From: Aminobacter sp. AP02
GTDB lineage: Bacteria > Pseudomonadota > Alphaproteobacteria > Rhizobiales > Rhizobiaceae
Assembly (NCBI RefSeq): GCF_003148805.1
Contig: NZ_QGGX01000004.1
Coordinates: 186,001-250,000, forward strand
Direction: 5' to 3'
Length of the DNA stretch: 64,000 nucleotides
Shown: piece by piece, positions 26,679 to 35,296 of the stretch
Position numbering within the stretch: the stretch's first letter is position 1
Layout of the letters: every line of letters starts with the position of its first letter
Program-made: the position numbers and the translations under genes
The notes under the pieces: generated by a model
What the model saw: the letters and a program-made list of their open reading frames with translations, nothing else
Database searches by the model: none
Told to the model about the DNA's origin: nothing

Positions 26679-28113
26679 AATCACGGTCATTCGCGACGTC
26701 GAAACCATTGTTGCCTATGACCCGGATGGCGACCGACAGGTCTACCTGCACGGAGGTGATGTCGCCTTCGACGAGACCGGGCTGATCTGTGTTGGCACAC
26801 GCTTTGAAGGGCAGGCAACGACCGAGCTGTCGGGCAAGGCGCGCATGGTGATGCCCGGCCTGATCGACATCCACTGCCACTCGCATGACGAACCGATGGC
26901 CAAGAGCATCTTCGAGGATGTTGGCACCGCCGCCCTCTGGGGCCAGGCCATGTATGAATATTCAGGCGTGATCGACGGCGGCGAGGATGCCCGCGCCGCT
27001 TGCCTCACCGTCATGCTGGGCGACCTGATGCGATCTGGCGCTACCACCATCCTCGACATTGCCGGCGCCAACGATATCTGGCTCGACATCGCCGCCCAAA
27101 GCGGTGCGCGGGCCTATCTCGCGCCCGGCTTCCGCCAGGCCGACTGGGTGGTCAGTGACAGCCACCGGCTCGATTTCGAATGGAACGACAAGGCAGGCCG
27201 CGATGCCTTTGCGCGTGCACTGGACTTCGCCGAGCGGGCGAGGGCGCATCCGAGCGGACGGCTTGACGGCGTCATCTCGCCATCACAGGTCGAGACCTGC
27301 CGGCCCGACCTTCTGGTCGATGCGGCCGAAGAGGCGCGCAACCGCAGCATGCTGATCACGGTCCACACCGCCCAGACCATGGCCGAGCATGAAGAGCTTC
27401 TGCGCCGCACCGGGCTGACGGGCGTGCAATATCTCGAGCAACTCGGGGTGCTCGGACCCGACGTCATACTGGGCCATTGCATCTTCGCCGACCACCACTC
27501 CTGGACCAGGCAACGAACGCGCAACGACCTCGTCACGCTCGCCGACCGCGGCACGACCGTTGCCCACTGCCCCGTTACCTTCGCGCGCAGCGGCATGGCG
27601 CTCGAAACCCTTGGCGCATACCGCCGCGCCGGCGTGAATGTCGCCATCGGCACCGACAGCTATCCGTTCAACATGCTCGAGGAGATGCGCCAGGCGCTGA
27701 TCTGCTCGCGGCTTGGCGGCAAGAGCGTCTTTGACATCAACACCGCCGACATTTTTGACGCCGCCACCCTTGCCGGCGCGAAGGCGCTCGGCCGCGACGA
27801 TATCGGCAGGCTGAGCGTTGGCGCCAAGGCCGACCTTTTGGTGATCGATCTCGACGCACCGACGATGCGCCCCGTCTACGACCCGCTGCGAAGCCTGCTT
27901 CATTGCGCCGCTGAGCGTGCCGTCGAGAGGGTCTATGTCGATGGACGGTTGACGGTGAATCAGGGCAAGCCGACGCAACTGGACTACGACGGGGCGGTGC
28001 GCGAAATGCAGGCCCTTCAAGACTGGGCCTGTTCTCGCGCCGGCACCTACGACCCACGAGGCCGCAACATCGACGAGTTGGCTCCGAAGTCGTTGCCGGT
28101 GCTCGAAAGGTGA
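26671..28113 (+). CDS. Amidohydrolase of the TrzN/AtzA/SsnA group with intact metal site
   Basis: A 480-residue amidohydrolase-superfamily enzyme. Metal ligands are H68 and H70 (PGLIDIHCHSHDE), a third His in ITVHTAQTM, a fourth in LGHCIFADHH, and the Asp in IGTDSYPFNM. The C-terminal ALGRDDIGRLSVGAKADLLVIDL closing segment is typical. Such enzymes deaminate or dechlorinate N-heterocycles or cleave cyclic amides. It overlaps the upstream permease by 8 bp, which places it in the importer operon and suggests it acts on the imported compound. Substrate unknown. Confidence 0.88.
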   Translation: MTEITVIRDVETIVAYDPDGDRQVYLHGGDVAFDETGLICVGTRFEGQATTELSGKARMVMPGLIDIHCHSHDEPMAKSIFEDVGTAALWGQAMYEYSGVIDGGEDARAACLTVMLGDLMRSGATTILDIAGANDIWLDIAAQSGARAYLAPGFRQADWVVSDSHRLDFEWNDKAGRDAFARALDFAERARAHPSGRLDGVISPSQVETCRPDLLVDAAEEARNRSMLITVHTAQTMAEHEELLRRTGLTGVQYLEQLGVLGPDVILGHCIFADHHSWTRQRTRNDLVTLADRGTTVAHCPVTFARSGMALETLGAYRRAGVNVAIGTDSYPFNMLEEMRQALICSRLGGKSVFDINTADIFDAATLAGAKALGRDDIGRLSVGAKADLLVIDLDAPTMRPVYDPLRSLLHCAAERAVERVYVDGRLTVNQGKPTQLDYDGAVREMQALQDWACSRAGTYDPRGRNIDELAPKSLPVLER

Positions 28114-28120
28114 GCGCCGT

Positions 28121-28158
28121 TCCGAGCTAGCCTTCAGGGCAGGATGGGATAGCTCGGA
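28121..28158. repeat. Inverted repeat between two converging amidohydrolase genes
   Basis: TCCGAGCTA (28121-28129) and TAGCTCGGA (28150-28158) form a perfect 9-bp pair spanning the gap and the last codons of the minus-strand gene. It could act as a weak bidirectional terminator; no T-run is present on either side. Confidence 0.4.
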
Positions 28159-29612
28159 GCAAAAATCGCGGACACCGGCGGGTGCTGCCAGCTTCTATCT
28201 GGGTATTTGGCGATCAGCCCCTCGAACTGCCGCTGCGCTTGCTCGCGCGCGGCCCGGATGTCAAAGCCGGCTAGATTCCCGTCGAGCATCGACAGTCGCC
28301 CGTCGACGAACACCGCTTGCGTGACCTTGCCCGATCCGCCAAGCACCAGCGTGGTGATCGGATCGACTGTCGGCGTCATGTAAGGATCGTCCAGGCGAAA
28401 CACTGCGACATCCGCCCTGGCTCCGGCTGCCAGACGCCCGATGTCGGAGCGACCCAGCGCCTTGGCTCCGCCCAGCGTCGCCGCGTCGAAGAAGTCTTTG
28501 CTCAGCGCCGCGTCCGAAGCCTTTTCGCTGATGCGACAGGCGACAAGCCCCATGAGCAGGTTCATCAGCATGTCGGGCGGTGACGTATCGGTCGCCATGC
28601 CGATGTTGATGCCTAGCTTCCTGCAGGAGGCGAAGGAGTTCAGCGTGCTGCCCATGCGCGCCGACACCAAGGGCGAATGCGCAATCGAGACGCCGGCGGC
28701 GGCATAGTGCTTCAAGTCTTCTGCCGAAGCATGGGTGCCGTGCGGCGTGATCAGCCGCTCGCTCAGCAGGCCGTGATCGGCCATCCAACGCGGGCCGGAA
28801 ACGCCGTGAAGCTTGTGCATCGTGTCAAGCTCGAGCTTGCCCTGGGCCATGTGCAGTCGCACCCGGCAGTCGAGGTCGCGCGCCGCATTCATCGTCCGCT
28901 GCAACACGTTGAGCGTGCAGGTCTCTACCCGGTCGGGTGCGAGCATGCCATTGACCAACCCGCCATGGCGGCCGTGCTGGCGTTCGATGAAGGCGATCGC
29001 GTCATCGAGCCCCGCGAGACCCCTTGCCTCATCAAAGTCGGGCACTATCTTGCCAGGCGCCTCCAGGACCATGCCGCCCGAGCGATAGGCCGGGCTGAGG
29101 AAGACACGCAGGCCGAGCTCACCGGCGGCATCTGCCGCCGCGTCGAACTCGGCGACCGTCTCGCCCCATTCACGGTAATAGAGCGAAGCGATGGGAGCCG
29201 CAGTGCTGACCCCATTCAGCAACGACAAGCCGAAGGCGAACTTCTTCTGGAAGGCTAGCTCTTCGGGGGAGTACATCTCATAGGGGCCGCGCTCGACATA
29301 GGAACGCGGCCAGATCCGGCCCTTGGCCCATCCGGGCTGGTTGTCGGTGACCAGCACATAGGTGTCGATGTCAGAGAGCGCGTCGAGGTCGACGAGGCCC
29401 GGGCTGATCAACGCGTTGCCGAAGTCGATGCGCCGGGCAACCTCACCGTCAAAGTGGCGTCCTGCAAAGATGATTTCGCCAGCCTGGATCACCAGTTCGC
29501 CGCGCGGCACCAGGCAGTGCCCCTCACCGTGATAGGCAAGCAGCCAGTCGGCGGTCATCAAGGTGCGGCCAGCCGGCCGTTGGCCGAGGGTCAGCTCTTC
29601 GGGACGTGTCAT
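28134..29612 (-). CDS. Atypical amidohydrolase lacking the HxH metal motif (paralogue 1)
   Basis: A 492-residue amidohydrolase-like protein. The barrel is recognisable from the N-terminal beta sandwich, PGLVDLDALSD, RLHMAQG, RLITPHGTH, MATDTSPPDML and the closing KALGRSDIGRLAAGARADVAVF. At the place of the usual HxH pair it has D77-A78-L79, while the later His, His and Asp ligands are retained. A close paralogue at 37250-38746 has the same change, so it is not an error. It follows the peptide-type binding-protein gene at 29729 in one unit. The enzyme may use a different metal geometry; activity cannot be predicted. Alternative: a non-catalytic or sensor protein. Confidence 0.82.
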   Translation of the reverse strand: MTRPEELTLGQRPAGRTLMTADWLLAYHGEGHCLVPRGELVIQAGEIIFAGRHFDGEVARRIDFGNALISPGLVDLDALSDIDTYVLVTDNQPGWAKGRIWPRSYVERGPYEMYSPEELAFQKKFAFGLSLLNGVSTAAPIASLYYREWGETVAEFDAAADAAGELGLRVFLSPAYRSGGMVLEAPGKIVPDFDEARGLAGLDDAIAFIERQHGRHGGLVNGMLAPDRVETCTLNVLQRTMNAARDLDCRVRLHMAQGKLELDTMHKLHGVSGPRWMADHGLLSERLITPHGTHASAEDLKHYAAAGVSIAHSPLVSARMGSTLNSFASCRKLGINIGMATDTSPPDMLMNLLMGLVACRISEKASDAALSKDFFDAATLGGAKALGRSDIGRLAAGARADVAVFRLDDPYMTPTVDPITTLVLGGSGKVTQAVFVDGRLSMLDGNLAGFDIRAAREQAQRQFEGLIAKYPDRSWQHPPVSAIFAPSYPILP

Positions 29613-29664
29613 GACAGCTCATTCCATTCTGAAATCACCGCGACTGGCCGGAAGCCGACACGGT

Positions 29665-29700
29665 CAAAGAAAGGGCGCTTCACCGGATGATGAAGCGCCC
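29665..29700 (-). terminator. Attenuating hairpin after the peptide-type binding-protein gene
   Basis: GGGCGCTTCA (29673-29682) pairs perfectly with TGAAGCGCCC (29691-29700). Read on the minus strand, the stem is followed by TTTCTTTG. It lies between the binding-protein gene and the downstream amidohydrolase and should lower readthrough into the enzyme gene. Confidence 0.65.
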
Positions 29701-29728
29701 AGGTCTTGGGAGATGCTATTGGCCGGGC

Positions 29729-31297
29729 TTAGTCGCCGGCCATCTGCGTCAGCCAGTGGCGCGGCTTGTTGTCGGAGCGGAAGTCGACGCTCTTGACCGT
29801 GCCCTGCATTGCCCAGGCAATCGGCTGCTGGTGCAGCGGGATCAGGATCGTGTCGTCCTTGGCGATCTTGAGGGCCGCTTCTTCGAGCTGCAGGCGCTTG
29901 GCGCTGTCAGGCTCCAGCACCGACTGGGCAACCAGCTTGTCCAACTCCGGATACGACCATCCGCCGTAGTTCGACACACCCACCTTGTCGTTCTTGGTGG
30001 AGAGCACCTGGGCCAGGATCGAATAGGCGTCGAGCGTAGGCTCGTTGGCCCAGCTCAGGTTGAACATGTCGGCCTTGCCCTGCGTGCGCTTGGGCGACTG
30101 GACGGCGCGCGGCGCAATGTCGATCGAGACGTCGAAGCCGGCGCGCTTCAGCATGTTGGCGATGCCGGCGCAGAAGTCCTCCTCGTTGATGCTCTCGTCG
30201 TTGGAGCACATATAGGTGAACTTCAGCCCTTCCTGGCCAGCCTCGGCGAGCAGCTTCTTGGCGCGTTCCGGATCGGCCTTGCCGTAGGTGTCGAGCGACT
30301 TGGCGTAGCCGGCGATCTCAGGAGCGATCAGCGAGCCGGACGGACGGGCCAGCCCGCGCATCACCTTGGCGTTGATCAGGTCACGGTCGATCGCAGCTTC
30401 CACCGCTTCACGAACACGCACGTCGTTGAACGGATTGGCGCGGCCGTCTTCCAGCTTTTCCTTGCGGTTGAAGCCCAGGAAGACCGTGCGGAACTCCTGC
30501 TTTTTCATGACCGACAGGCCCGGCGAACTTTCGAGGCGGGGCAGGTCCTGGATCGGAGCGGAATCGACCAGATCGACTTCACCCGACAAGAGCGCCGCGA
30601 CACGCGTCGCAGCCGAGGCGATCGGCATGTACTCGATGCGGTCGAGATTGTGCTTCTTTTCATCCCACCAGGCGTCGTTGACCAGCAGCACGGTCTTGCT
30701 GTCGGCCACGCGGCTCTCCAGCTTGAAGGGGCCAGTGCCGTTAGTGTTGTGGGTCGCATAGCCCTCGGTCTTGGTGTCGACGGCGGTCGGCTTTTCGGTG
30801 TTGTTGTCCTTCAGCCACTTGGCGCTGAACATGAAGATGTTGGTCATGTCATTGAGGAACAGCGATGTTGGCGCCGAGACCTCGACGTCGACGGTGTAGT
30901 CGTCGACCTTCTTGCTGCTGACGTAGAGCGGGATGTTGCCGCGCAGCGGCGAATCCGGGTCGGTGACGCGGTTGAGCGAGGCGATCACGTCGTCGGCAGT
31001 GAAGTCCGCGCCGTTGTGGAACTTGACGCCCTGCCGCAGGGTGAAGCGCCAGACCTTGTTGTCGATCAACTCCCACTTGGTCGCCAGAGCCGGCTCGACC
31101 TTGAAGTTCGCGTCGTAGCGGACCAGACCCTCATAGATGTGGTTGAGGAACGACAGGTTGAACGTCGATGCGATCGAGTCCGGATCGAGCGAATAGATGT
31201 CGGCCCGACCACCCCAACGCAGGGTTTCGGCACTGGCCGGAGCGGCGATGGCGATGGCGGCGACGGCACCGAGAATGAGTTTCTTAAAGCGAGACAT
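29729..31297 (-). CDS. Peptide-type ABC transporter substrate-binding protein
   Basis: A 522-residue SBP_bac_5 family protein with a signal peptide (MSRFKKLILG then AIAIAAPASA, cleaved near residue 24). Domain hallmarks are FTLRQGVKFHNGADFTADDV, GTGPFKLESRVADSK, VREAVEAAIDRDLI and the C-terminal DDTILIPLHQQP. The ATG at 31297 follows GGGAGGTAAA; an open frame continues to 31360 but covers the operator region. No permease or ATPase adjoins it. The complete permease and ATPase set with the same operator lies at 35297-41877, so this is its probable binding protein. Confidence 0.92.
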   Translation of the reverse strand: MSRFKKLILGAVAAIAIAAPASAETLRWGGRADIYSLDPDSIASTFNLSFLNHIYEGLVRYDANFKVEPALATKWELIDNKVWRFTLRQGVKFHNGADFTADDVIASLNRVTDPDSPLRGNIPLYVSSKKVDDYTVDVEVSAPTSLFLNDMTNIFMFSAKWLKDNNTEKPTAVDTKTEGYATHNTNGTGPFKLESRVADSKTVLLVNDAWWDEKKHNLDRIEYMPIASAATRVAALLSGEVDLVDSAPIQDLPRLESSPGLSVMKKQEFRTVFLGFNRKEKLEDGRANPFNDVRVREAVEAAIDRDLINAKVMRGLARPSGSLIAPEIAGYAKSLDTYGKADPERAKKLLAEAGQEGLKFTYMCSNDESINEEDFCAGIANMLKRAGFDVSIDIAPRAVQSPKRTQGKADMFNLSWANEPTLDAYSILAQVLSTKNDKVGVSNYGGWSYPELDKLVAQSVLEPDSAKRLQLEEAALKIAKDDTILIPLHQQPIAWAMQGTVKSVDFRSDNKPRHWLTQMAGD

Positions 31298-31349
31298 TTT
31301 ACCTCCCAGGATCATGCTTCCTGCCCGTACCATCGTAACGAATGCAAAG

Positions 31350-31373
31350 ATTGTCAACAATATTGTTGACGTA
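31350..31373. promoter_or_regulatory. Candidate GntR/FCD operator pair, site B
   Basis: Two abutting 12-mers, ATTGTCAACAAT (31350-31361) and ATTGTTGACGTA (31362-31373), contain a perfect 18-bp palindrome at 31353-31370. They lie in the divergent region between the peptide-type binding-protein gene (minus) and an amidohydrolase gene (plus), where one site can control both. Confidence 0.7.
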
Positions 31374-31489
31374 AATTGCCGATATCGGTAGCAAAATTAC
31401 CTGGCGGCATCCCTTTGGCGGCGCTCGACGCAATCGCCATGAAACGGCCGCGCAAAGCCTAACAGCTTGACTGTATTGGAGGAAAAGAC

Positions 31490-32965
31490 TTGACCGACAT
31501 GCTTTTGGTGCACGCAACGATCGTCACCGTCGATCCTGAAAGACGCATCATAGAAGACGGCGCAATTGCGATATCGGGCGACAGGATTGTCGACATTGGA
31601 TCGAGCGGCGATCTCCAGGCGAGGCACCAAGGCAAGAAGGTCTTGGATTGTCGCGGCAAGCTCGTCATTCCCGGGTTGATCGACGCACACGGTCATGCCG
31701 GGCACGTGCTTATCCGCAGCATCGCCGCGGATACCAACTCGATGTGGATGAAGATCGTCACCCCCACCTACCATCACTATACGACCCGCGACTACTGGTA
31801 TGCGGACGGACTCGTTTCGGGTCTCGAGCGCCTGCGCGCAGGCGTCACCACCGGCGTCAGCATCATCTCGTCGATGCCGAGAAGCGACGATCCGGTCTTT
31901 GCCAGCAATCACGCCAAGGCCTATGGCGAGATCGGCTTGAGGGAAATCATCTGCGTCGGACCCGCCGGGCTGCCATGGCCCCATGCGGTGACACGGTGGG
32001 AAACCGGAAGCCCGGTACGGCGGCACGTTTCGTTCGAAGAAATGATCGAGGGTGCCGAGGCGACGATCCAGGAACTGGACGGCAGCGCCGATGGCCGTAT
32101 CAAGGTATTCATCACGCCCTTCACCATCGTGCCATCGCTAGACCCGTCCAACATGTCATCGCCCGATCAGGCGGTTAAGCTCACCGACAATGATCGCATG
32201 CAGGCCCGCAGGGTCCGCGAAACGGCGCGCAAATGGGGCGTGCGCATCCACTCCGATGCCTTTGCCGGGCAGATCCGCATGGCTTTCCAGGACAAGGAAA
32301 ATGCGATCCTTGGCCCGGACGTGCACCTGCAGCATTGCTGGGGCATTTCACACCAGGAAATCGACATCCTGGCCGAGACCGGCACCTTCGTCACCCATGC
32401 CCCTCCCGGTCGTTCCACGCCCATTCTCAACATGATCGCCAGGGGCGTTCCGGTGGCAATCACCACCGACGGGGTGTCGCCAAGCCGCCATTTCGACATG
32501 TTCCAGACGGCGCGCCTGGCGCAGTACACCCAGCATCTGCTGGCAAATCACGACCGTTACCTGCTGCCTCCCGGCAAGCTTTTCGAGATGATCACTATCG
32601 ATGCAGCCAAGGCGCTCGGCATGGCGCATGAGATCGGTTCGCTGGAAGTTGGCAAGAAGGCGGACATCGCCATCATCAACATGCGCCAGCCGCACCTGAC
32701 GCCAAACTGGATGGTGATCCACCGGCTCGCGCATCAGGTGCTCGGCAGCGATGTAGAGACCGTCATCGTCGATGGCAAGATTTTGATGGAGGGCGGCAAG
32801 GTGCTGACTGCTGACGTCGAGCAGGCGCTCGATTTCGGCGAGCGCGAGGCCCAGGCTCTGGTCGAACGGGCGGGCCTTCAAGCACATATGCACAACCCGG
32901 GATGGGGGCAGCTCTACCGTACTTTCGAGGAGCCCGTAGTTCCGCCGGCGCCTCCAGCAGTCTGA
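31490..32965 (+). CDS. Amidohydrolase of the TrzN/AtzA group with intact metal site
   Basis: A 491-residue amidohydrolase-superfamily enzyme. The metal ligands are H67 and H69 (PGLIDAHGHAGH), His in RIHSDAFAGQ, His in LQHCWGIS, and Asp in ITTDGVSPSRHFD. The closing region KALGMAHEIGSLEVGKKADIAIINM is typical. The start ATG has GGAGG in front (TTGGAGGAAAAGACTTG, with an alternative TTG at 31490 by frame; the ATG at 31499 is three codons later). Transcribed away from site B and followed by a strong terminator. Substrate unknown; hydrolytic deamination or amide cleavage on a ring compound is the family expectation. Confidence 0.88.
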   Translation: MTDMLLVHATIVTVDPERRIIEDGAIAISGDRIVDIGSSGDLQARHQGKKVLDCRGKLVIPGLIDAHGHAGHVLIRSIAADTNSMWMKIVTPTYHHYTTRDYWYADGLVSGLERLRAGVTTGVSIISSMPRSDDPVFASNHAKAYGEIGLREIICVGPAGLPWPHAVTRWETGSPVRRHVSFEEMIEGAEATIQELDGSADGRIKVFITPFTIVPSLDPSNMSSPDQAVKLTDNDRMQARRVRETARKWGVRIHSDAFAGQIRMAFQDKENAILGPDVHLQHCWGISHQEIDILAETGTFVTHAPPGRSTPILNMIARGVPVAITTDGVSPSRHFDMFQTARLAQYTQHLLANHDRYLLPPGKLFEMITIDAAKALGMAHEIGSLEVGKKADIAIINMRQPHLTPNWMVIHRLAHQVLGSDVETVIVDGKILMEGGKVLTADVEQALDFGEREAQALVERAGLQAHMHNPGWGQLYRTFEEPVVPPAPPAV

Positions 32966-32983
32966 CCCTTCGGAAAACAATCC

Positions 32984-33019
32984 GTCCGCCGAAGATAATC
33001 CTTCGGCGGACCTTTTTTT
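32984..33019 (+). terminator. Intrinsic terminator of the amidohydrolase gene
   Basis: GTCCGCCGAAG (32984-32994) pairs perfectly with CTTCGGCGGAC (33001-33011), loop of six, followed by seven T at 33013-33019. It closes the unit begun at 31490, in front of the converging racemase gene. Confidence 0.9.
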
Positions 33020-33069
33020 GGCCGAGACTGGTGCGAAAAGGCGGACCCACCACAGATGGGCCGCAGTTC

Positions 33070-33819
33070 TCAGCCGTTCATTGCCAGACGCTGTGGCGCA
33101 AGGCTGCCAGCATTACCCGCTTGTTTCTGGCGGGGATAATTGTAGGCGTTGACCTTGGAGGTGGAGTAGCCAGCGCCGACGAGGGCCTCGGCGATCTTGA
33201 GCGCGGCCGTTACGCCATCGATCACAGGAACGCCGGTCGCTTGGGCGAGCCGCTCGCACAGGCTCGACATTCCAGCGCAGCCCAGGATGATGGCTTCCGC
33301 GCGATCTTCGATCTTGGAGCGTTCGATCACGTCGATCAGCAGCCGTTCGGCGGTTTCGGGATCCTCCTCAAGGCCGAGCACCGGCAGGTCGATCGCATGA
33401 ACGGCGCGGCAATGATGTCCGGCACCATAGGCCTGGACGATGTCTTCGATGATCGGAACCGATCGCGGCAACGTGGTAACGACCGAAAAGCGGCGGCTGA
33501 TCGTCATCGCAACCTGGACTGCGGCCTGGCAGATTCCGATGACTGGCCCTTTGGCCATCTCGCGCGCCGCATGCAGTCCTGGGTCATCGAAGCAGGCAAT
33601 CACATAGGCATCGACGCCCAGCTCTTCGCCCTTCTTTATCTCGGACAACATGTCCGGAACCGCCACCGCCTCGTCTACACTGCCTTCGATGCTGACAGGC
33701 GACCTCGTCGGATTCACTGCGCTAACATGCGTTCCCGCACTGGCCACGCGGAGCGCGCTCTCCAGCACCTGATTGGTCATGGAAACAGTCGAATTTGGAT
33801 TGATCAGACGAATATGCAC
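33070..33819 (-). CDS. Aspartate/glutamate/hydantoin racemase family protein (HyuA-like)
   Basis: A 249-residue member of the Asp/Glu/hydantoin racemase superfamily. It starts MHIRLINPNSTVSMT, and the paired catalytic cysteines are C76 (IACFDDPG) and C181 (LGCAGM). From memory, these are the same positions as in the characterised Sinorhizobium meliloti hydantoin racemase. Racemisation of a 5-substituted hydantoin or a related ureide (for example allantoin) is the family expectation. It lies 11 bp downstream of a flavin reductase-like gene on the same strand. Confidence 0.85.
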   Translation of the reverse strand: MHIRLINPNSTVSMTNQVLESALRVASAGTHVSAVNPTRSPVSIEGSVDEAVAVPDMLSEIKKGEELGVDAYVIACFDDPGLHAAREMAKGPVIGICQAAVQVAMTISRRFSVVTTLPRSVPIIEDIVQAYGAGHHCRAVHAIDLPVLGLEEDPETAERLLIDVIERSKIEDRAEAIILGCAGMSSLCERLAQATGVPVIDGVTAALKIAEALVGAGYSTSKVNAYNYPRQKQAGNAGSLAPQRLAMNG

Positions 33820-33830
33820 GTTGGTTAATC

Positions 33831-34466
33831 CTATTCGCCGCTCTCGCTGGCCTTCAAGACGTCCGCGATCGCAGGTGCCTTGAGCACGAACTGGCGATCG
33901 GATGTGATGTAATTGTCCGCATGCAGCCGCGCGATCGGCTGGTAGACTTCCGGATTGACGTAGCGTCCAGCCTCATCGAGGCAGTCTCGGCGGACATGCA
34001 TGTGGACGACTTCTCCGAGCACGAGCACACGGCGTGGGAACTCGATCAGCCGCTCGACCCGGCACTCAAAGGAGCAAGGCGCGCTGGTGATGTAGTCGAC
34101 ATCGATCTGGGTGCCCTTGGCTGTCGGCAGCCCGGCCATTTCGAGTTCATCGACGCCGCTGTCGAAGCCAAGTCCGCAGACAAGCATCTGCTGTGACAGC
34201 GCCATGTCGACCATCGCAACCGTAAACTCTCCGGTACGTCTGATGTTTGCGACCGTGTCTTTTTCCTCCCCCGACAGGCGAGGCTGGATGCCAAGCACCA
34301 CGATGGGCGGCTCGTGCGAAAAGACGTTGAAGAAACTCATTGGCGCGGCATTGCTGCGCCCGCTGGGCGAGCGGGTGGTAACGAGTGCGATCGGCCGCGG
34401 ACCAATGAAATTGGTAAGCAGGCGATAGCGGCTGTCCATCTCCAGCTTTGTAAAATCGAACTCCAT
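33831..34466 (-). CDS. Flavin reductase-like domain protein (FMN-binding split barrel)
   Basis: A 211-residue member of the flavin reductase-like family (DIM6/NTAB type). Seen are RYRLLTNFIGPRPIALVTTRSP, the SNAAPMSFFNVFS segment and PPIVVLGI, which form the flavin pocket. Start: the ATG at 34466 has GAGAGG close upstream; an in-frame ATG at 34499 would place 11 extra residues over the operator region. No flavin monooxygenase lies in the island, so it either serves an oxygenase encoded elsewhere or acts alone as an FMN oxidoreductase. Confidence 0.85.
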   Translation of the reverse strand: MEFDFTKLEMDSRYRLLTNFIGPRPIALVTTRSPSGRSNAAPMSFFNVFSHEPPIVVLGIQPRLSGEEKDTVANIRRTGEFTVAMVDMALSQQMLVCGLGFDSGVDELEMAGLPTAKGTQIDVDYITSAPCSFECRVERLIEFPRRVLVLGEVVHMHVRRDCLDEAGRYVNPEVYQPIARLHADNYITSDRQFVLKAPAIADVLKASESGE

Positions 34467-34510
34467 TCGGCCTCTCAGTCCTGCTTCATTGGTACACAAT
34501 TTGATAGATA

Positions 34511-34522
34511 ATTGTCAGCAAT
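34511..34522. promoter_or_regulatory. Candidate GntR/FCD operator, site C
   Basis: ATTGTCAGCAAT lies in the divergent gap between the flavin reductase gene (minus) and the GntR gene (plus), allowing autoregulation. A further inverted repeat, ACAATT (34496-34501) with AATTGT (34510-34515), overlaps it. Confidence 0.65.
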
Positions 34523-34601
34523 GAGCGATTCAGGTAATCTCTGTACATGTTGACTTTTTGTTGCGCATGTCGAATGTCGGCCTTGGTGGGGGCATAGTTT
34601 C

Positions 34602-35279
34602 ATGACCGAGCAAGCAAGCGTTTCGACCCAGCAGATTGTCGAAAAAGTATGGCTTTCGATTGCTGAACGACGACTGCGTCCTGGCGTCCAGCTGAAGGAG
34701 GGTCAACTGGCGGCGATTTTCGACGTCAGCCGGGCTCGAATCCGCCAGGCACTCACCGCGCTGGAACGCGAAGGGCTGGTAACCATCATCCCAAATCGTG
34801 GCGCTTTTGTCTGCCATCCCTCTGTTGACGAGGCCAGGGACGTATTCGCCGTGCGACGCTCCGTCGAAGCCTGCGTCGTCGAACGGATCGGCACCTCGAT
34901 CACCAAGGCCGACGTTACGCGGCTGCGCAACCACGTCGCCCAGGAACGCATCGCCAGCGCCAAGGACATCACCACCGACATCATCAAGCTGTCGGGTGGC
35001 TTTCATCTTCTGCTGGCCGAGATCTCCGGCTCCGATTTCTTGTTTGGGATGATGCGCGACCTGATTTCGCGCACCTCGCTGATTACCGCCGTCTACCGCA
35101 ACACGGCCCGCTTCAACTGCGGCCCTGACGAGCACGACGAAATCGTCGAGGAGATTGCCAAGGGCAATTTCAAGAGAGCGGCAGCACTGATGGAACATCA
35201 TCTCGAGCACGTCGAAACGGAGCTCGACCTGAGGGAAGTGCGCGACATCTCCCACGACTTGCGGGCCGCACTGGCGTAG
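34602..35279 (+). CDS. GntR-family regulator with FCD ligand domain
   Basis: A 225-residue FadR-subfamily regulator. Residues 8-75 form the winged helix (QQIVEKVWLSIAERRLRPG, RARIRQALTALEREGLV, IIPNRGAFVC). Residues 80-215 form the all-helical FCD domain, with His ligands in GGFHLLL, DEHDEIV and MEHHLEHV that normally hold a metal and an acidic ligand. Such proteins bind ATTGTnnACAAT-like palindromes, and four such sites flank transcription units of this island, including its own promoter. It is therefore the likely repressor, relieved by a pathway intermediate. Confidence 0.9.
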   Translation: MTEQASVSTQQIVEKVWLSIAERRLRPGVQLKEGQLAAIFDVSRARIRQALTALEREGLVTIIPNRGAFVCHPSVDEARDVFAVRRSVEACVVERIGTSITKADVTRLRNHVAQERIASAKDITTDIIKLSGGFHLLLAEISGSDFLFGMMRDLISRTSLITAVYRNTARFNCGPDEHDEIVEEIAKGNFKRAAALMEHHLEHVETELDLREVRDISHDLRAALA

Positions 35280-35296
35280 TTCAGCCCGCAGCGACA

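Noticed and set aside
31586-31597. ATTGTCGACATT, close to the island operator, inside an amidohydrolase gene
   Set aside because: It encodes the ordinary IVDI stretch of the amidohydrolase N-terminus, so its sequence is explained by coding. It is kept only as a caution about chance matches.
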